This document shows, piece by piece, positions 56,157-64,000 of a stretch of DNA of 64,000 nucleotides. The first letter of the stretch is position 1. Each line of letters begins with the position of its first letter. The stretch lies in assembly GCA_037576195.1 (NCBI GenBank), contig CM075101.1, positions 49,848,001 to 49,912,000 of the forward strand, read 5' to 3'. The DNA is from Phytoseiulus persimilis. Its lineage: Eukaryota > Arthropoda > Arachnida > Mesostigmata > Phytoseiidae. The translations under genes and the position numbers were made by a program. Under the pieces are notes generated by a model. The model made no database searches. It was not told where the DNA came from and saw nothing but the letters and a program-made list of their open reading frames with translations.

Positions 56157-59100
56157 CTTGTGTGGTTTCACGAGACGCGTAGTAGCTCAACGAGAAACAT
56201 CTACGCGGCCATTTAATGTTTTCAAGTCGGGCGAAGGGAGAACGATTCCGCCACGGGAAAAAAAATAGAGTCGATAGGTGAATATCATCCAGGTATCATC
56301 GAGTTGCAGGGCAGGGTGAGAAATCGTACCGGTATCAGCCACCATGTTCCCAGAAACGACGACGAACTCGCTATCGCCCTGGGCATCCGGACTTCCTTCG
56401 GAGGATCTATTATATGTGTTGAGGACGGTCATGGCTGATTTTGCGCACGTAATAACGACAACACATCGACACGAATTTTCTGATAAGGGTAGATGATGAA
56501 GCGAAGCAGCTGCAATTTCGTGCCCTTACGACGACGGAGACGAGCGTCGTCCCGTCAAGACACGGGGTCATCGCAGAGCGAACGTCCGTCCGTTGAGCAC
56601 CACCCTGGACAACAGACCCCGACGATGTGACAGTCTGCTCTAGCATTGTCCATGATCTCTACCCGCAGTTATGGCTTGCTCGAAATCTTTCTCATTAACG
56701 TTGATTGGACGTCGGTCCGGACACATTCGCTCTCAGTTACCTTCGGCCTCTTCCAAAAACAGTTGTCCGGTCGCCAAGCCTGATACTCGCAAGCAACGGC
56801 ATGGGCGCACAACAGAAGAGCGCCAAGACTAGGCCTGCTTTCCCGGTCAAGGGAAAACGGAAATTCATAGCGTCTAAACGGTGGTGGTGAGACCACACGA
56901 AGCCGTTAGCCCACAGGTGAAATCGCTCAGCGCAACGAGGTTTGAAATATTGCTTCGTTATTTCAGTTTTTTTCCGTCATAGCTTCCTTCGTCCTGGTTC
57001 TGGATATGACAAAACGATGAGGATCACGTCTGCCCAGCTCACCGTGATGAACCATTTCGGTCATGACACTCCCTTTCAGCTCTAACCGTTGCTCGAGAAA
57101 CTCGCTCCGTCTCTAAAAAACTTCAAGTAAAGATTTTCGCTAAAAATACGAAGCCCGACAATCGGACTTGTACATTTCCAGGAGTTTTCCAAGTTTGAGC
57201 CGTAACGGTGGAACATAGAAAAGAAAGTGTCATGACCAAAATTTAGCTGGACAAAAGTTGTCTCCATCATTTTCTCCTTTCTAGCATCGTAGGAGATGAG
57301 AAGAAAGGAGTGAAAACTACGAAGCGTTCATTTCGAGCTCACGGCGGCGAACAAATTCGTTCTGGGACTAGGGTGCTCCCAAGAGTATGAATTCCCATTG
57401 CCGCTCAAAGGAAAGGCAGGTCCAGCCAGGACTCTCGTCTCACCCCCTGGCAAGCCCAGGCGCACTCAATAGATCAAGGGTAGTCGAAACAGGGGTTCCG
57501 AGGGTGCGGACTATCACCAGATCGAGCCAAAATCATCGCAGCCGTGCAGCTAGAAAGAGAGAAAGCATGGCCAATCGGACCCCTCGGTACCTTCGGGGCG
57601 GCTCTTAGGGGTGCCTACGTCGACAAAGTTCTAGGACCCTTGCCACAGAGTATCTTCGACCGCATTGTAGCGAAGCGGCTAATTGGATTCTCCGGACGGT
57701 GGGGATTCCAGACTCGATTCGATCCGGAGTTGGAAAGCGATAAAGTGTGCGGTTTGCGCAGATAGTTTGGCTCGATCGAGAATCGGAAAAGACGGTCGGC
57801 CTCAGTGTGTGGAAATCGGAGAGCGAAGGAGCGGAGCTGTGCCCCGGCTGACTGGCCGCCTCGCCACTGGCCGCTCCACTTGCCGAGAGACACTTCATCA
57901 ATTTGCGGAAGGAGCACGAAACCGTGCAGTGGCGTAGGTGGTCAGATAGGGTTTTGCGGGGCAAGACTCGCAGAAGTGGGGGGAGAGAATAACCGCAAAA
58001 TAACTTCATAAATCATGTACTCGGTCGAATGATTTTACGCGGAGGCTCAAGGTGAACCCGGTTGGCGTCCGAGGGAAACTCCTCTGAGACTCTCCAGACA
58101 TGACGCCCAAGAAGGACATTCGTTACCTTCGTCGGCGGAGGGAGGGGACAACTGATATGGGGATCAAGGAGCGCAGAGAAGTTGACGAACAGCGGAAAAT
58201 GATCAAGACAACGGTACCACCTTGACAGAGAATGTGAGAAGATGACGGAGATGGATCATGCGGAGATTCCGCGATGTCGAGGGAAAGTCCCGAGAGGGTG
58301 ACTGTCGCTCACGCTCTCCCAAGGTTCGTTCCGGACAAGAATTTCGGCTGAGCACCGAATCGAGGTCCTCTGCAGAGGCATGGGAGCCTTCGACCAGCCG
58401 TGCCAGATGAGATTCCGAGACTTCTAATCGGGACAAGTCGTTTAAGATTGAGCCAATGCGACGCTCTGACTGTATAACGCGTGTGACACGCTCGAAACGA
58501 TTGGCGATGCCGAGGCTGGCAGCGCAGAGTTAGCTACTGGCGGGTTTCCGGAATCCGGACACATCCCAACGAACAGGTTGTCAAGGATTAGCCCTCTTGG
58601 TAATCGAGATGAGACACGGAACGCAAGTTCCGGACCTTGAACACATTCGCGTTCCCGAGACCTGATACGAATCCTCGTAGTACTTCACGGGAGAACCACC
58701 GAAAACTTCCCTGGTCGGGACTCCGTTCGACTTCGTGAGTCATTAACCTCACACGAGGATTCTCTGGGGGATTCAACTTGGGAAGTTATGATTTGCTCTA
58801 TCCAGTGTTCCCAATGGAAATGAGGAAGTTTCGTTCTAGATCTCAAGACTTGATGAGTTCTCATGATCCGAACATGGGGGGGGGACTGTCATGTTTCGCC
58901 TGGATGATGGAGGAGATCAGTCGTACGGCTTTCCATTCACAGGACGCGTCGTATTGAAGGAACCGAGGAGCCGAAAAACCCAGGAACCGACTGCGACAAC
59001 ATCCTGCGCATCTGCGGCCCGTTACGAATCGATCCGATTGAAGAATGCGGAACATATGAGCTCATGTTGAGTGTCTGGCGACCCGTCTGAGAAGTTGCGT

Positions 59101-62100
59101 CCGGAATCGAACGAAGAATGGCAGTATTTGTGAAGACTCAGGCGGCTGGGCGCTTACAAGACACAGGAACACGCTCACCGGATACAACAGCGCTTGAATA
59201 CACGCAACAGCTTGAGACAGAACTAGGTTGGCTTCGGGAGGGAAAACAAAAGAGGAGAAAGTCCCATGAGCTTGGAGCCATGCAAACCCAGCTCCGTCCG
59301 TGGGAGCAGCCCTCAATGGCAGCGTGCTGGGAGGCAGTGGGTTCTGGTGGGTTCGCGGCTCTCACAGTGGGCTTTGGCAGGGTCTACATCACGCATCCTT
59401 CTCTTTGATCCTCGAGAAAAAAAGAGTGTCCGACGGCTCTTGGAGACTCGTTGTAGCGTTTTTCGAATCGGCGCTCGACGTCGACTTTCATCCGATGGAA
59501 CCCGGAGGCTCAACTTTCGGATTGGCTTTTCGCTGATCTTGGCGAACTTCCAGCCCTTTGCTCGGTATACTCGATTCCTTCAGTTCCCGGGTGCGCTATT
59601 CTGAGACCACCAGAATATACGAAACCCATAACCTCAATAAAACGGTAACCCCAACTAGACTTTCGTATTTCGTGGCCGCTCCGAGATCGGGTTTCCATCG
59701 AGGTTCCATTTTTAATGCCAGTCGAGGCACTGTGTTGAGTAAAAGTCGAATGATCCGACCGAGAAGCTCTTCAAACCAGGCTCTCCTTCACAGCCTCTAG
59801 AAAATAGTCGAGGTGAAGTCGTTTCTCCCAAATACGAGTACTTGAGCGGAACCGAGCCTCGAGTTCCTCTAACCTCGAATTACCCTCCATTTGTATCTCC
59901 TATCTCGTCCGCATCGGTAGTATTAGGAAGTTCCCATCGGGTGAAACTGTATTCGGGAGCGCAGCTCGGCCTTGAAAAGAGTCATGGCTCACTGAGATGG
60001 ATTTCAATGGGAGACAGTCTTCGCTGACGAGCCCACGAAGATCACAGGACTTACAAGCCGGGGTCGTCGTTACCTTGCGAGGGAAGTTTGCGGTCTCCGT
60101 GCAGGTCTCCCGGAGACGGAATCGCAGGGGGAGAGAGATAGAGCGCAGATACGGTTGGCTGCATGAAAGATCAAAAATTCGGGATGTTGTTGCAGAGCTT
60201 CAACTCTCCCCTTAGCGAGTTTCGAATTGGAGATTACGTCGGCGGCAAGTTTTGCAAGAATCTTCTCAGGGCGGGACTGCGATGCTTCTCCAAGCGATAT
60301 TGGAGCGTCGTCGAACGGCTCTCCGAGCAGACGATTCCAATTGTTTGAGTCATCGAGTGAAGCTCCTTGTGAAGGGAAACTCGATACTACGAACAGATTC
60401 CGCTCGCCGTGCGACCGGCCCATGTGGCAATGTTGAAGGACTCTCATTTCAAGGTAACTCCAACAGAACGAACTTTTGTGGCGCTCAAGCGCTCAAGCGA
60501 GCTCCCACTGTGTTCCATTATCTACGCGCTAATGAAAAGAGCATGATCGGTCGCACCAGCATCCAAAATCCAGACTCCTCGTAGTCCAGCACAACGAAGC
60601 CTCCGTCCGAGGACGGGCCCTGTGTCTCGGTTCGAGCGCCCGTTGTTCGAGCGCTCCGATCGCCAGAGCAATCTGAGCGCGAATGCAATCACACGAGCAC
60701 GTCCATACGGCGTGCTGCCTGCTGGCCGAATGCTACCGAGAAGATCCCCTGTCCAGTTCCAATCGATGACCACCGCTGCTAAGGTGGCGAAACGGGAATG
60801 GGTCTTCGGGATTTTGTTCCTCGAGAAAGCATCACGGTTCCGGCTGCTCATTTCTGCACTGCCGTTCTCCTGGTTAGTTAACTACGAAGTGCGCAGACGG
60901 TCGCACCAAGTCTGTGCTCAAGGTTAATGTTGCGTCAAAGGTCGAGTGATTAAGCCTTTAATTAAAATACGTTTTTTCCCAGCCAAAGGCACTCCGGATA
61001 GTGTATATTGCTCGAGAGCGAAAATGACCTTAATGAAGTTATTGGTTAAATTTAACCACGTTCTGACCGGTGAGACTTTTGCGGAGGGCGCGAGTCACTG
61101 ACCTGCACGACTGTCCTTGGAAACTTTTCGTTGCCTGGCTGGAGAAGTTCGCGCGGAGCACTTTCCCCGGACTTCTCCTATGGACTCGAGGGATCCGATG
61201 TTCTGTCTCCTTCACATGCCACGAGGAACCGTTGATCGGGCAAAAAGAGAGCGCCAGCGAAGGCACCGTGTCGAACAGAGAACGAAGATGCAAGAGAAAT
61301 TCACTCCGAAACTCAGCCATAGGAAGTTATTGAAACCAGAAGAGCGTCCTCTGAGCTCCGGGAGGCTGCGGGGTGTATGAAGGTAGCGCCGCGCGTCGCG
61401 AGTGAGTCAGAAATCAGTTCTGCAGGCATGGGGTCCAATAATTATTCCAAAATGCGTTTTCAGTGGTTTCTCTGTCATTATTCCCGGAGTCACCATCGAC
61501 TTCATCGAGGAGCGAGTATCGTTGGAAGCGTGGTCAGCTATCAACGACTCGGAGGAGCGAGGAAAAATATTCTCAGTGAAGGAGAATCTCAGATGAGTTA
61601 GGAGCAGAAAAAACAGGGTGTCGATGTCGGAACAGTAATTAAGGTTGCTGTTTGGAGAAGCAAAAGGCGAATTTGTGTCAATGTCAAACGGAAGCTTGAG
61701 CTAAATCCGCTTTAACGAAGACACATGGCGGAGAGCAAACGACCTTGCCGATCGGCTTCTTACGAGTAAGCTGCAAGCTAAGGAGCAGAAGAGGAACGTC
61801 ATTCAACCGGACTCTGTAACACAAGTGGATTGGAGCATCTGGAGTCGAAGAGCCGCGTCAGCGCCTCGGTATCGGTTCCCCATTTCCTAGAACTTCGTCC
61901 CTCTATCCCGCTGCTCAGCTCCCTCTCGTACCTCTTGGTACGTCGCCCGGTCTCTCTAATTCTTCTTTTCAGGGTTTATCGCGCCTGCTTCCGAAATCAT
62001 TCCGCACTCCGACTTTCCCTCGGTCGGCACATATCTCCCCCCCCCGTTCCGTGAGAAACAATTCCATGAGACTTCGGCGGTCAATACCTCACGGCTCAGG

Positions 62101-64000
62101 GTCTTGGCACGGGCTGCTCAATATACTCGTCTCAGTAAACCAAGACGATCGCCTTGCGCCGCTGATGCCGTCCAATACCGAGTCGTTCCATGCATTTTCT
62201 TTCTCTTCTCGTGAAGCTGGCTTATGCTTCGAAAGATTAACTGCCGTCATCAGGACGCTGGGCTCGCAGTGAACGGGCGCGGTCTCCTCGCAATGAGGAG
62301 AGTAAACAACATAAAATTCACTCAACCACGTACCCATACGCCGCGCGCTGCACTGGAAGGATCGCTCTGTGGGGGTGAGGTTTGTTAGCGGTGGTCTGGA
62401 CTGTGATAAGCTTCCCCCAAGTAAGTGTTCAAATCGAAAAACCAACTCTCGTCAACTGCTTGACGGGTATGGCTCAAACAAGAACGAGATTCCCAACCTC
62501 AGTGTACCCGCTCAAATCTTGCCGTAGGCCACCTCGTTCTTTACGGGGCTAATTACTGATTAGCGCGTATGAGGACAATATTGAATTCGGCTGCGCCACA
62601 GAACAATGATAGCGATTCAGGTATGGCGAGTAACAAACAAGGATGGTGTGACTCCTTTTCGAACCATCTACTGCGCTTTTCCACCAGAGAGGAGAGCCTT
62701 CTCTCGGAGTGAGTGATTCAGTGGCAGGAATCTCCTCGATCGAGTTAGGAATCGCAGATACCCAAAATCTTCTGATCCACCCTTAAGAACCTTCCGCAGA
62801 CAGGAGAGAAGTTTGGAGGGAAGCAATTTTCTCCACTGAATCGACGTTTGAGACGCCTCACCATCAGCTGTTAGGGATCCGACGGGAGCGACGAATACGC
62901 GTCAAGTCTCCGAAAATCGGAACTCTCGCCTGGTCGGTCGATCACTTCACTGATGCAGGTTCGAGCTTTCAGAAAAGCAAGCAAATCAGCTCCGGGCTGA
63001 TATCGCCTTGGACGCAAGTTGATCATCTCGCAGTCAACTCAGCGCGACTCGAGTTCTATCGCCGTTCCGAGAAGGTCAGTCGTTCTCGTGTTCCAGGAGC
63101 CTGAAGCGCCCAGGTGTCATCCTTCTGGGCGCGGATAACCATGAGGCGCCGCACCCACTGGATGAACATCGCACCTCACACCAAAGGCGTTCTCTCGATC
63201 CCTGGTGGGAATGCTTCCCCACTCCCTGAGGCCACATAAAACACCTCTTGATGAAGTTTGGAGACTTCGTCATCGTCGACGTAGCCGAGGCATTGGGCGT
63301 CTTCTACTGTTTCATCTCCCAAAGCGCCAGACGGTCACTTTGTTGGGGTTAGCGCCCCGAGAAAACTGCCTGGACTCCGGAGCCTTCCCTCAGCGAAGAC
63401 CATTGTCTCTAGCCAGCAGTCAATCGTCAGTGAATTATGATCTTGGACCGGGCACCGCAAGCGCTGATGACAAATGGAGTAGGATGCCGTGTATAAAATA
63501 CCATATTGTGACGACTTTTTGTGTCAGTATGGAAATTCATCCCGTTACTAAGCTAACGGCTGAGGAGAACTTAAGCAGCTTTCTCGTTGGGCAGACAGCG
63601 ACGCAACGAAGTCGAAGCGAGGTTGCGGGGAGCTTAGTCTGACGGCAAACGAGGGGACCATAGGAAATCGTTTATTCAAACGTTTAGCTTCTCACAACGT
63701 GCGAGCTAGAAGCCAACAACGATGGTTGCCCGCACGCACAGATTCGAACGCTCCCCTTCTAACCCTGTGGGAACAGTGAGCGAACATTGTGACGTTCCTT
63801 GAGGAACCACAGCATATTTTCCGCGAGTGACCCGGCTGGAAGTTCAGACCTTCCGAATAGAATGGGACTGAAATACGAAGTGCGCCGGTCTTAAGGAAGA
63901 TTGATAGGAGCTCGGATTCTCAAAACACCGAGCTCGAGCCCAGTTTAGAAGCGTGAACTGGACGCTCCTCCCCGACTCTCTTCGCCAGCCGTTTATCACC
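56157..64000. other. Gene-poor stretch to the end of the window
   Basis: No recognised gene, transposase or RNA gene. A copy of the dispersed repeat lies at 56916-56985 and a 9-G run at 58876-58884. A 96-codon plus frame at 59118-59408 has a partly protein-like composition (TALEYTQQLETELGWLREGK) but no recognisable domain; all other frames look like chance. Confidence 0.4.
56916..56985. repeat. Dispersed repeat copy 2 (partner at 10.17 kb)
   Basis: GCTCAGCGCAACGAG, an A/T-rich piece, TTGCTTCGTTATTTC and TTTCCGTCAT follow the same order as at 10170-10240. Partial identity with small indels suggests two old copies of one interspersed repeat. Confidence 0.4.

Overview
This window looks like intergenic or intronic DNA from an animal, most likely an arthropod; a mite or other chelicerate would fit. 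That lineage is inference only. There are no operons, no bacterial-style gene density and no RNA genes that I can recognise. Base composition is roughly balanced, CpG (especially TCGA) is not depleted, and every gene I can identify with confidence belongs to a eukaryotic transposable element.

Layout. 1-6.3 kb: no recognisable gene. 6.28-7.36 kb (minus): decayed non-LTR reverse transcriptase with an internal deletion. 7.4-16.5 kb: gene-poor, with degenerate dispersed repeats near 10.2, 11.0 and 13.2-13.9 kb. 16.56-16.69 kb: GAT-repeat tail resembling a LINE or SINE 3' end. 16.80-18.16 kb: complete but dead Tc1/mariner transposon. 19.5-20.5 kb: poly(A)-tailed SINE-like end (minus) and a foldback-like pair of inverted minisatellites. 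22.0-22.7 kb: the 13-kb repeat family again, inverted. 24.6-24.9 kb: relics of a 45-bp repeat. 30.3-31.2 kb: a second inverted pair of short-repeat arms. 32.3-38.5 kb: the longest unexplained open frames and possible host exons, all low confidence. 38.68-41.09 kb: pogo/Tigger transposon with three lesions. 45.3-48.5 kb (minus): Helitron relic, its middle occupied by a 13-unit 45-bp array and its Rep gene split by a 448-bp mariner-type MITE. 51.45-56.15 kb: complete Ty3/Gypsy retrotransposon. 56.2-64 kb: no recognisable gene.

The Ty3/Gypsy element is the best-supported feature. Its two 217-bp LTRs look identical, it has a 5-bp target duplication, primer-binding site and polypurine tract, and one uninterrupted 1386-codon gag-pol frame with all catalytic motifs visible. 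It is therefore very young and may still be mobile. The other elements carry stops, frameshifts or deletions and form an age series. The most unusual structures are the indel-free 45-bp array with relics elsewhere in the window, the MITE whose removal rejoins the Helitron Rep frame, and the two foldback-like inverted minisatellite pairs.
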